Of a DNA stretch of 64,000 nt, positions 35,176 through 46,300 are shown one piece after another. Both the position numbers and the translations under genes were made by a program. Position 1 is the first letter of the stretch. Each line of letters starts with the position of its first letter. The stretch comes from Rhododendron vialii (taxonomy: Eukaryota; Streptophyta; Magnoliopsida; Ericales; Ericaceae). The stretch covers positions 6,284,501 to 6,348,500 of the forward strand of contig NC_080559.1 in NCBI RefSeq assembly GCF_030253575.1, written 5' to 3'. The notes under the pieces are model-generated. The model did no database searches. It worked only from the letters and a program-made list of their open reading frames with translations, and had not been told where the DNA came from.

Positions 35176-38100
35176 ATGGCTGAAAAGGAGCAAGAAGAAG
35201 ATTCAAAAGTAAATCGTCCCCCCTCAGACCTTCCCAGCCGCTTTCTGCCTGTAAGTTCTCTCTATTTCCCTCTGTTAAATGCACCTTTCTACTAAAGGGA
35301 AAGTAGCTTGATTGACTTCCAATCGACCCCATGCGCTTTGATTTTTTGAATTCATTGTTTTTAGTCCACCTCTGAACGATGCCGATCATTGTTGTAGGCC
35401 TGGGAGGGGCCCAAAACTGGACCGGACTGGACCATTAAAAAACTAGACATGAACTGAACCCCCTCTGAATTGAGTTCGTTCCTTCATCTCTAATTTCCCT
35501 ATATACGTGCGTGTTGATGTACTTACACATGAAACACTGGTGTAATTATGTTTCTTGATTGTTTCTTTCGTTTATCCATTTTGATCCCCCATTTAAATTT
35601 TTGGACTAAAGGGTGATTCCAATTGCTGATGTATGAACTAACTGGTAGGGCAAATACTCGAGTTTGAGCTCATGCTCATTCGTAAAAAGCTCGTTCAAGA
35701 TCAGTTTGTTACATAATAAACCAAGCTCTTTAAGCTTTCAAACAAGCTCGAACATTTTTTGGAAGCTCTTTAAGCTTTTAAACTAAGCTCGAACAATGTA
35801 CTACTCGGCTCGTTTAACTTAGGATGTATAAATTTTCAAGCTACTCGAGATAAGCTCGATTAAAAGTAGTTCGAGATTGGCCTGTCTGATAAACAAGCTA
35901 AAACATGTACATGTTTGCAAGCTCGTTAAGTTTGCATACCAAGCTTGAACAACTAACTACTCAGCTCATTCAGCTCATTTATCACCCCTGCAAACTAGGG
36001 CTAGCTGCTTAGCTCAGTTGGCCACCCTTGTACACTCCCATAGAGGAGCTCAGGTCAATCATTGAATTGATTATTTATTCCCCTAAATGGGGGTTATTTG
36101 TTTAATTTTTTGTTCTCTTCATGGGCTTTGAGTTGGGCTTAGTACGATTGTAGGGTTATGTCCTGTTTATGTAATCAAATACTTGTATTCTTCTATCACC
36201 TATTATCAACAAAAAAAAATTGTTCATGTATGAAGCAGTTTGTGGAGGTTGTTTGCAAAAGTTCAGGGAAGACATGCCGGTTCGCCGCCGGAACGGAGGC
36301 GGGTTTTGCGGTGTCTTTGATAAACAGGAAGGTTGAAGGTGGGCCAATCGCTTCACACATTGAAGCCGTGAAGGAAGGGGAAGAGCCTGTGAGTTTCGGC
36401 CCCAATTCGGTTTTGGTGAATTACGGTGATGGTTGGAAGTTGCAAACAGTTACTGAAGCTGAAGGTGATTTTCCTTGGAATTTCTTCCTTTCATATGAGA
36501 AACCCTAATTTTCATGTTTCTTTATGGAATTTGTGTTGTTTCTTCTGAAGTTTTTGAGTTTTGGATAACTCTCGATGAGAGGAACCGAAAAATTGATACA
36601 TGGGAGGGAAAAAGTTAACTGAAGGCAATGAACAAAACAATATTTCCAGTTTTTTTGGTTTTCTCGAAAGGGCAATGAACAAAACAAAATTTCCAGTTCT
36701 TTTGGTTTTCTCGTCTTTCGAGGATTTGTTTCTACAAACTTGGTCCATACATTTTACTTATTGGATTCCATGAATTGTGAAGGTACAAAAGAAGTTTAAA
36801 AAAACTTGAACACAAAAGATTCAGATATAAAAACTGGAAAAGATGGATTTTTCCTCGAGTGCTGACTTGTTAATTTTTTTTTGTAGTAGGCCTGAGGAAA
36901 GGGGAATTCAATCGGCCAACAATGTTGCACAATGCGTCTGTAAGGGTATGATCTCTTTCTACATTTTGTTTCCTTTGAACAAGGCTATGCTAGTTAACAA
37001 AACATGAGCAATCAGGTAGCTGGTAAATCATGAATATGTGCCCCCTCGTTGGTTTTAAGCTTGACCCTTTTCGAGGAAAGGTAAACTGCTTGATAATTCA
37101 TTATGATCATAGAAGCCCGAAAAGTTTGTGCCCAGAAGGAATAAAATTTTGGAGCAACAAAGTGAAAACAAATGCAAAACAAGTATGATGAGGTCACCCA
37201 CAATGTGGATTTACTTTACTGAATAATCGTGAGTTGTGACAAGAGATGTGGAGCCATGGTTATTGGAGAACCAGTTTAAGAAACCATACATTATCTTTGT
37301 TCCTAGAAGTCTAGAACCATATTGCAATTCAAGGATTCGTAAACCTACTATTTTTCTTTGGCTTTACCAATGAGATAAGTACTGGAAACGAGACTTGACA
37401 ATCCCACCGTTTCTCCTTGTTGTGATGATAATATTGGTGACTAAAGCTAAGTTGGGGCAATTTTCAGATTTTCTAATACAACGATTTAAAGTTTAATATG
37501 GGCATATTGGCAGGAGCTAATGTCAAAAACTTGAACTGTATCATGGTGAAAGCCTGGCAGGAACTAGAGGCTTTGAAGTTAGCCCTACTTAGATTTATTT
37601 TGATTTTTTTCGTCATTTAAAAAGATTAGGACATAAGAAATCAGATGAATTTTTCTCCATTAATCCATCTCCCTGGCTGGGTGAAGGAGGTTTACAATTC
37701 GATCATGCAAATAACATAAGCAGTTGGTAGTCCATGACAAGGTCATGAATTGGACTGCGGGAGATGACTTCTTACATCTTTTGGGTACTTAAATCAAGTT
37801 TGTTTGTTTTTTTTTTGCTAAGCTACTTAAATCAAGTATTACTATTTACTATAAGAATGGGTTAAAACAATGTTTTTGGAAAGCATGTTTCATACAGAAG
37901 AGGGAGGTGGGGGAAAGTTTTGCAATATTATACAGAAGAGGGAGGTGGGTTTGTATGTTATTGGGAAGGTTGGGAGGGGTCCACTGACTTAACTGCTTTC
38001 TTGGGTGGGAAATGGGAATGTTCAAAACGTCTGGTTTAGGCATGCTGTAGTCAAAAGATGATTTCTTGAGAGAGGAAGTTCTATGCTTTTCTTTTGTTAA

Positions 38101-38460
38101 ATCGGTCTTGCTAAACACAACCAAATGGGAAGCGGATAATATTCATATAATCTCAAGAAAACGTAGACTTTCAAGTTTCAATACACATTTATGGATTTCA
38201 GTGTACTTATCACAGATGTTAGTGCATTTTCTACACATAATCATCTGAATTAAAGCCGGAGGTTGACATGTTCATTGTTAAGCTTACTAACATAATAGTA
38301 TGTTTTTTGTTACCAGGAGGCGTCACAACCAGTCATAAGTTATTTATATGTTGGGAAGATACTGCTTGCTTTCATTTTAATTTTCGCGATGGGTGCAGTT
38401 TTGACATTAGCTTTGGAGAATCTTCCGAGGCTAATCTTGTTTATTAACTCATCCCTGTAA
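35176..38460 (+). CDS. Small tail-anchored-like membrane protein, unknown function
   Basis: Four exons, 35176-35250, 36239-36464, 36887-36939 and 38317-38460, give 165 residues plus TAA. The first exon encodes an acidic, Pro-rich start (MAEKEQEEDSKVNRPPSDLP). Exon 2 encodes a soluble domain of about 75 residues (CRFAAGTEAGFAVSLINRK, then SFGPNSVLVNYGDGWKLQTV). The last exon encodes a strongly hydrophobic segment (KILLAFILIFAMGAVLTLAL) close to the C terminus (LILFINSSL), so a single C-terminal membrane anchor is likely. I do not recognise the family. Two choices stay open: the third exon has tandem acceptors (tagtag, starting at 36887 or 36890), and its donor may be at 36940 (gtaagg) or 36946 (gtatga). 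All options keep frame. The first intron is about 1 kb and carries an AGCTCG repeat. Confidence 0.75.
35640..35990. repeat. AGCTCG-rich dispersed repeat, copy 3
   Basis: Repeated words such as aagctctttaagctttca and aagctcgaaca occupy the first intron of the gene at 35176. Directly after it stands tagctcagttggccaccc, which resembles a tRNA A box, but no tRNA can be folded there. Confidence 0.6.
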
Positions 38461-39950
38461 AAATTGTAAATGTATAACACTGCTCGTGTTTTCGTTAAAT
38501 TACCTATGACCTTATGACAGCTAGTCATGCCAATGTAGACATGTATCTTTTTTTATGTATCAGAGAACTAGAGGGGAGATTTGTAAAAGCATTTCTTTGT
38601 TTGGGTGTTTAATGTTCTAATTCGATGTTAGGCTGGTTTGGTCTTGGTTTTCCGGGTATGCCCCATAGCACCTGTATTGGGTTTTCTGGTTCAATGAATT
38701 AATTTACCAAAAAAAAATGTCCATTGAATGGCGTTTCGATGCGTATTGAGAAACAGGAAACTTCATCATATGTTGCCAATTAATTGGAGTATTACTTCTA
38801 TTGTATTGCTTCGCAGATTACTTAGGTAAAGATGGTTTGGGTGCTCCCTGAGCATCCACAAGATTGCAGATAGCAGCGGCTGATAAACGAATTAAAATAC
38901 TCGAATTCAAGTTCATTTGTTCCTTAAAAGCATGTTCAAGATCGGTTAAAATTAATTTTGAACTTTTCTTTGAAGCTTATTAAGCTTTCAAATCGAGCAA
39001 CTATTTGGATCGTTTAACTTATGATGTTCAAAATTTAATATGCACGATCGATAAATGTTTGGTTTAATTAGAACTCGTCTAAAATTGGCTCGCCTCAAAT
39101 GAGTTAAGCTTAAAACATAGTTTTAAGGCTTGTTTGGTTTTTCAAACCAAGCTTTAACAATCAAAGCCCCTTCATCTTGTTTATGAATAAGCTTCCACTC
39201 AAAAAGGGAAGTAAAAGAAAGGGGAAGAAACCCGATCTCAACAAAGAATTTCTTGAATCAACGATAGTTTTCTTTGAACTTTATTGTTCATACTTCATTT
39301 CATTTTGGTCATGGAAAGCAAAAGGCGTATCGTTTAGTCAGAGATCGCTTCACAACTCGCGGTGTTTTTTTTGTTTTGGTTGTTTCATGTTTTCTTCGCA
39401 AGGCATTCGGGTCTCTTTCTTACCGAAAAATAAGTATCACCTCCGGCTCCATGGTACCCTCTTTGTATAACTTGCAAGGGGGATTTATCCTTTTAGTTTA
39501 CGCTTTGTTGTTATACATAACGTACCAACGGGTTTTAATCGAGCTATTCATGAGCCAGCTTGTTCAAGCTTTGGCTTGAAAGCTTGATGAGTTTTACAAA
39601 TAGTTCAAACCTTGGTTCATTTTATGCAACACAGGTATCTCGAAAAGGTTTTTATCGAGTGAAGACGAGCTCAAACTCAAGTGGTTTGGTTAGTTTAATG
39701 CAACACAAAGATCTTGAAAACGTTTTTATCGAGTGAAGATGAACTCAAACTCAAGTGATTTGGTTTGTTTATCATCTATGCTATTCTGTATTTTGATCAA
39801 GGGTTGCGGAGGAATTTATGGAGGGAAAGGAAAAAATGAATCATGAAAGTTAAAAATGCTAACTTTATCCATGGTTTACATATCTTTTTTGGCATTTTTG
39901 CTTTATCAAAGCCTTTGTTGGTTTATTTGTAAGCCCCCATGCCACTGTTG
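38461..39950. other. Intergenic DNA with AGCTCG repeat and local duplication
   Basis: No gene is supported. An AGCTCG-family stretch runs from about 38880 to 39170. At about 39638-39770 a segment of about 80 bp (ttttatcgagtgaagacgag, then ctcaaactcaagtgg) is repeated in tandem with a few changes. The ORF-like stretch at 39177-39579 has a Lys-rich start and no family signature. Confidence 0.5.
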
Positions 39951-39960
39951 GATCTTATTG

Positions 39961-41291
39961 GGCTTATTTATACAGATGGTCCCCAAAGTATTTTTGAAAT
40001 GTCAATTTGGTCCCCATTATATAAATCGCGTCTATTGCATCCCCAATGTTTACAATGTGTGTTTAAATGGTCCTCGGAGCTAACTCCGTTACCTATTGCC
40101 GTCTAAAATGGGGGCATTATAGTCAAATCCCCCGAATTCCCCTTCAATCTTCAGTGATGCAAATTAAAAAAAAAACAACTTCAAATAATGTCCAATTTTC
40201 AACTAATGTATACGAGCTGTTCAAAAAATGAAAAACTATTTTACAGATTAAAAAAAATAACACAACTGAACAGATCCGAGCATCATCAAACCGGATTCAA
40301 GTTATAAAAAATTTCAGTAATCATCGGAACAACAATCATCTTCGTCGTCGTCACCGTAATTATACACAGATCTAACAAGAAGCACCAATTGATGTAACTG
40401 TGCAACAACACCCTCACTTCACCTCCCCTCTCTCTCTCTCTGGGTTCGGTTTCTTACAGTGAACCGACTTGGTATAATCTTCAAGCACGTTGACGAAGAC
40501 GGTGAGCCGTTGATGGATTTCAACAACGACGTCCAATCCAATCTAGAACCCCAACAAGGAGGCGACGATCGAAACCTCATCGACGAGAAGAAGATGATTG
40601 GCGTCGAAAGGACCGGTTGCCGACAGATGTCTACAAGAAATCCGAGTCAAAATCGAAGCCTCGGAAGAGGTTGATCAAGAAGAATTCAGTGGCAAATGAG
40701 GAAACGCTCCCGATTTGGGATTCGACCACGACAATTGATGACGTGGTGGCAGCAGCGGCGGCGGCGGCGGCGTTTGAGTCAGAGAACAATGAGTTGGTTG
40801 TCAGAGGGTGGGATGAGGAAAAAGTATCTGAAGGATGAGGGTGGGAAGTGAGGGAAGAAAGGAAAGTCGGAGAGGAGAGAGAGATAAAACTGATGGTTGT
40901 GAAAACTGCTCTTCAATTGAAACCAGGGGGTTTATCTCTTTTCTCCCGAATGTCCTTGTAGTGAGCCCTCCAAATAAATTTTACCATTGGATGGGTCATC
41001 ATATTTAATTGTACTAATGGTTATTTGGTGTGGCTGGACCAGGTGGTCTAGAGGAGAGAAACATAGGGTTAGGGTTTTGAGGTTGAAGATGAGTTTTGTG
41101 GGGGTGATGGTTGTTTTAAGATGAAGTTCCGCAAATACCCCTGTCTTTAACGGTTAATTTGAATGGAGTTAATCCCGGGGACTATTTAAACGCGTATTGT
41201 AAACATTGAGGATGTAATAGACACGATTTGTACATTAAGGACCAAATTGACATTTTAAAAATACTTTGGGGACCATCCGTACAAATAAGCC
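39961..41291. mobile_element. MULE-like element carrying exon-like DNA (Pack-MULE candidate)
   Basis: Terminal inverted repeats of about 130 bp begin GGCTTATTTATACAGATGGT on the left and, inverted, GGCTTATTTGTACGGATGGT on the right. A perfect 10-bp direct repeat, gatcttattg, lies exactly outside both ends (39951-39960 and 41292-41301). Long inverted repeats with a 9-11-bp duplication are characteristic of Mutator-like elements. The 1331-bp element has no transposase. Its interior includes a CT-rich leader-like stretch (40430-40441) and GC-rich coding-like DNA at about 40460-40838, so it may carry a captured host gene fragment. Confidence 0.87.
40460..40838 (+). pseudogene. Coding-like fragment inside the MULE-like element
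   Basis: Two overlapping plus-strand frames are open. One ends at 40674 (IIFKHVDEDGEPLMDFNNDV). The other runs to 40838 (DDWRRKDRLPTDVYKKSESK, then a run of eight Ala, then NNELVVRGWDEEKV). The charged, basic composition and higher GC than the surroundings suggest a piece of a real host gene, probably frameshifted. I do not recognise the parent. The Ala run is coded by a GCG-rich repeat. Confidence 0.45.
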
Positions 41292-41490
41292 GATCTTATT
41301 GCCCAGCTAGTTTCCACCATCTTTTAGTACTTTAAAAACTCTTTTATCGATATATAGTAGGTTTTTATCTTATTTAAAATAAGGGAGATATGAGCATTTT
41401 ACGGAAATGATTTACTTTTCACTCAACTAAGGGTAAAATGGTTATATCTTTTGATATACAAATAAAAGAGGATTCAAACTACTTGGGTTA

Positions 41491-42057
41491 GAGCATCTCC
41501 AATCCAACATCCTTCAAATCTCTATTTGAAAGGATCAAATTAATCTATTTTATTTGAAAAAAAGATTTAGAGGATTGTACTATTTATCTCAACTCCAACC
41601 CAACACTTTATTTCTCAACTCCAACACACATTTGGAAGAGATCCTCTATTTTTTCCTTCATCCTCTATATTTAGAGCATCTCCAATCCAATACTCTATTT
41701 GAGAGTATCAAAATACTCTATTTTATTTATAAAGTGATTTTAGAGAAAATTACTATTCATATTTACTCCAACCACAAACTCTCTATTTATTCATAAAGTG
41801 ATTTTAGAGGAGATCTTCCATATTTTCTCTCATCCTCTAAATATGGAGGATCAAAATCACATCCTCTCAAATAGAGGAGACTTGAGAGGATGGGTTGGAG
41901 AAATTCCATACTCTCAAATGGAGGAATAGAGCATGGGTTAGAGATGCTCTTAGAGGATCAAAGTTCATCCTCCCAAATGGATGAGAGTTTTAGAGAATGG
42001 GTTGGAAAATGTTTTTTTCTCCAAAATGAAGAAATGGAGTATGAGTTGGAGATGCTC
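41491..42057. mobile_element. Tourist-like MITE, outer member of a nested pair
   Basis: The ends GAGCATCTCCAATCC and (inverted) GAGCATCTCCAACTC are flanked by TTA at 41488-41490 and 42058-42060. A TTA duplication with short inverted ends is the hallmark of PIF/Harbinger-derived Tourist elements. A second copy of the same family is inserted in its middle, so its own length without the insert is about 290 bp. Confidence 0.85.
41674..41949. mobile_element. Tourist-like MITE nested within its relative
   Basis: The same GAGCATCTCCAATCC end is flanked by its own TTA at 41671-41673 and by TTA at 41950-41952 after the inverted right end. Internal sequence is rich in complementary tracts such as tttgagagtatc and catactctcaaat. 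It inserted after the outer copy, so the family was active at least twice here. Confidence 0.85.
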
Positions 42058-42060
42058 TTA

Positions 42061-43348
42061 GAAAGTAGATTCAACAAACTTTTTAACTGTTCAAACCATG
42101 CACAAATCGAAGTTCGGGAGCATTCGAGACAAGTCCACGAAGTTTCACATATTGTGTAGTTTTTATGCGCCCCAAGCGCACTTAATTGTGCCCCGAGCGC
42201 ATCCTCTAAAGTCACAAACAGCCAAACTTTGCAGTCTTACCACAAACACTCCCGAACTCTGATTTAGACGTAATTTGAATCATTGAAAAACTTGTCTATC
42301 CTACTTTCCACCCAAAATAGTTTGGATCCAAAATTATTTATACATCAAAAGATATGACGGTTTTACCTCCCAAATTATATTGAAAAAATTCTCGCATCAC
42401 ACTAATTTTAAACTAGAGCAAAACATATTTTATATCAATAAAGACTATAAATTGGTGGAATCGAACCATAAAAATATTATATATTAGTTTACGAAAAGTT
42501 CGTCAAAATCATACCTATTCAAAGATTGTCGGAGCCACTAAGACTAAAACTTGTTTATGCACTTTTCTACGATTCGATACTCGCATCCTTAATTCTAAGG
42601 TATTGACGTAATCATTTCAACGCTCCCACCTCGACCACAATCATTTCAACGCTGCACCTTCAGCACCACCTCCATTATTTTACACACTATTACCACAACC
42701 ACCACCTCACAAGCACTCCACCACCATTCACCGTTATTTCACCGTCACCCACACCATGAAATAGTTTCAAATGTTCTCACTATTGAAATCTATCGACATC
42801 ACTTTACAAAAAAACAATCTTCATTATCATAGAAATTCTTTTCTGTAATTTGTTTTTAAAGGCAGTGAATTGATTTAGTATTTGCGGAGGAATTCGCATA
42901 AAGAAAAAGATGAGGAATTATATGTTAAGCGTTCTACAGAACAAACTTGTCCACAAAAACAATCCAAACACAAGCTAAATTCATAGTTAGAAACAAAGAC
43001 AGAACTCAAAAATCATCACGAGAGAGAGAGAGGAGTAAAATAAGTGCGCGTTGACATTCCCGATGAGGAATTACCAATTCTTCAATAATTATTTACATAT
43101 TTTGAGCAAAGACTCCTTTGCTCAATGACCAATACAACAGATACACTGTACAAACAATATGACAGTAGGGTTTTTTCTTCTCATGTTCCTTTCTCCCACC
43201 CTTTTGTCTATAACACATCCCTTTCCACGAAAGACTTCCACATACACATGAATATTACATACAGAAAAATACACGGAGAAAGGGAAAAAATACACCTAAT
43301 ATTCCAAGCACACAACAGCTTCTTCGGAAAACGCAATCCTGCGGCCGT
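42061..43348. other. Intergenic DNA downstream of the CAT gene
   Basis: AT-rich sequence with no supported gene. A short run of ACC-rich DNA stands at 42620-42770. The last few hundred bases before 43349 are presumably the 3' UTR of the minus-strand transporter. Confidence 0.5.
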
Positions 43349-46300
43349 CTAAGGCAGAGAACTTTCGGAGCTGCGATATATTTCCTCCACATGCGCTGCC
43401 GGCACATAGACGGCATTTCTCAGTGAGCTGTGGGTTCGTCCGTAGAAAATGTAAACTAAAACTCCCACTAGTAACCATATAGACACGCGAGTCCAAGTAG
43501 CAGCTCTGAGGGTTATCATAGAAGACATAATAAGACATGAGAACTAGGAAAAGAATCAAAAGATCACCTTTATCGAAACAACAAAAAAAACTAAAGAGTA
43601 CAGAAGAAGAAGAAGAAGAAGACTGCTTCCTAATATTATTAGGAAAAGAAAAGGAAAACTGCTTCCATTTTTGTCATCTTTCTATTATTTTTCTGGTCAT
43701 TTGCTTTCTTTCTTTTCAGAGAGAATTCAATATTTATATGAACTTATCAAGGATATAACCTAAAGAGACCAGCACTGTCAACGCTCCACAAAGTATGTGC
43801 TCTAATTTCCAGGCTGGTCAACCCATGTTTACCCTTCTATAAAACAGAACTAAAACATAACAAAGAATAGTAATTTGAAAAAGGAAAACTACACTTAATG
43901 TCAGAAAGACGACAATGCACGTACCCAAGATTTATCAGCAGGTAGACGTTGATGAGAATACAAGCAATAGGGAGGAGTGGAACGAATGGGCAAATGAAAC
44001 CTGGAAAAAATGATCAATAGTCCACTAAGCAATTTGTGCAATAAACGTACGATAAATTTATCCTATAACCATACAAAATCATTCATGGAAAGACGAAGGT
44101 ATGGGCAAGATTAAGCAGTACAAATTGGCAGGGTACCCGTGTATAAGCTACGTCAAGCCAAAAGTAAACATCAAATGATTGACACAAGGAATCATTCAGC
44201 CTAATCATTCGAAACAAAGGAATCGGTATAACGGTCTTTCTCATGGTGAAGGCGGCAAAAGTAAGGGAAGAGGCAATATATTCTATCAAGGAAGATTAAT
44301 ATTGTCGAAGTTCAGAGCCGTGATGCCAAAATCAGAGAACATACCTCCTGTGTGCCCAAAGCTGTGCCTTGCATCATCTTGATCTATACAGGTGAGAACT
44401 ACCAAACCAGACAGAAGAAGAACACCCCCAAGTCCACACACAGTAAACCGGAAAAAGCTGGTAACAAAAACAAATTGTTAATACACAATAAATAAACAAA
44501 AGATAAGTGCTTAGCAAAAAAAAGAAAGACAAGATCTACAGAAACAAAATTTCCTTGCGCAGTAATAAAGAATAGTACTACAACACACAGACCCCTAAAT
44601 CTTTCAGAATACACATGGTTTTGCTTTTAGATGTATGACAATAAAAACCATGTAAACTACGTATCCATACATATTAAATATCTTGGTTGACCACAAACTC
44701 TTTCTCCATCCCTCTTGCAGTGCATGCAACTATTTACAATTTCAGTCGAAGGGAAGTGAGGGTGAGCCTATATTAATAAGCTGCATTTCCATGCTTATTT
44801 GCAGGTATTAGTCCATTGAACATGCAAAGCTATTATTAGTATGCTGCCAGGGAGATTAGCTTTGTATCGATTGATAGCGAGGCAATATCATTCAGCACTG
44901 AAAACTCACCTTGAGAGGCCAATGCTTGAAGCTGAACCTGTAAGGAGCAGCACTCCAACACACGTAAACATTATAGTCCAACCAGCAATTTTCCGCCTGT
45001 TATCATTTAGAATGCCTGCAACAACCAGGAAAAAAGAAGTCAACGACTTAGTTGATCCAATATAACGTTATCCAGAAAACATAAGCCACTTGGTTTAGAG
45101 TAATGTGAGGGTGACCAAATTCAAGTACCATATTGTGGGTCTCATCCATGTGTCCAATACACTGGTTCGATGAGTCTTTTATACCTCCACTAATACAGGT
45201 GACACATAAGATGGTGCATAGAACACGATACCCTAAAGGGAGGCGGGCGCAATGGTAAGGTTCTAATCACATAAACAGCCTCTTCTCTTGCAGGGTAAAG
45301 GTTGCATACATCTAGCCCTTCCCCAGACCCTACAGTACCGAGAGCCTCATGCACTGGGGTCACTCTTTTTTCTATTTTATAAGGATTATAGTCTTAACTT
45401 TAGTCCTAGTTTTACTCATTCACAATATACCCTTTCCCCAAGGATAAATGTAGGTTACGTAGAGTTCCAAGGATGCATGGTACATATTCTCCACCCATAT
45501 ATTCTCCTGGGTGGCTTGGATGGCAGGGGAGGAATGGATTGAACCAAAATACAACTTCTCTGGGGTAGTTGACGTTGAAGTACTTCACAAAGAGATTCCA
45601 AAATGTTCACAAAACAATGCCTTCAAAGAATGAACAAATGATCAACCACACAAGTTTCTATATACTGGCAACTATTTTGCGACAATTGTACATGACTTAA
45701 AAATATTAAGCATGATAATAATTTCCAAATCCAAACATGGGAGGCAGTGACATGAAAATTTGCAGCCACGCACGCACACAGAAAATTTACTCAAAAGGAA
45801 AACATATGGATCAGTAAATGGAATGCCATCATCAGAATTGTTTTGTGAGAACTGAGAACTATTGTTAACATTCAAGAAGTGGACATCCAACAAAGAACTA
45901 GCATAAGTGGAAAGAACCGCGAAAACAAGAAGCAACGAACAACTACGTAAACTTACAAGCTGCTTGTTTAGGAATGAGAGGATACACAACCGGTTCGTCC
46001 ACCTTGCCAAGTAAGAGTTTAGTGCTCTCGGTATCACTTGCAATAGAATCTTTTGGGTTATGCCCTTCTACATCCTTTGTACTACTACTACTACTATATA
46101 GCAAAGACACTGAATCTATTGACGCCTGGAGCGATGATGGAACTGGCACCTCCTCTGGTGGGACATATCTTAATATCAGAACAGATATTGCCACCATAGT
46201 GAATGCAAGAAGCGTACCCACGCTAACCTGTATGAACAGTGCCATAAATAAGTTAGTATTCGTGATTCTTTCAGGAAGTTTTAAACAGTTTCCTTAAACA

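Noticed and set aside
35995..36045. tRNA-like string tagctcagttggccaccc
   Set aside because: No T arm or acceptor stem can be paired. It is at most a SINE or tRNA relic.
45672..46043. Minus-strand 123-codon ORF overlapping the CAT gene
   Set aside because: It is an alternative frame running over the exon ending at 45957 and into the intron. The permease frame of that exon is the real one.
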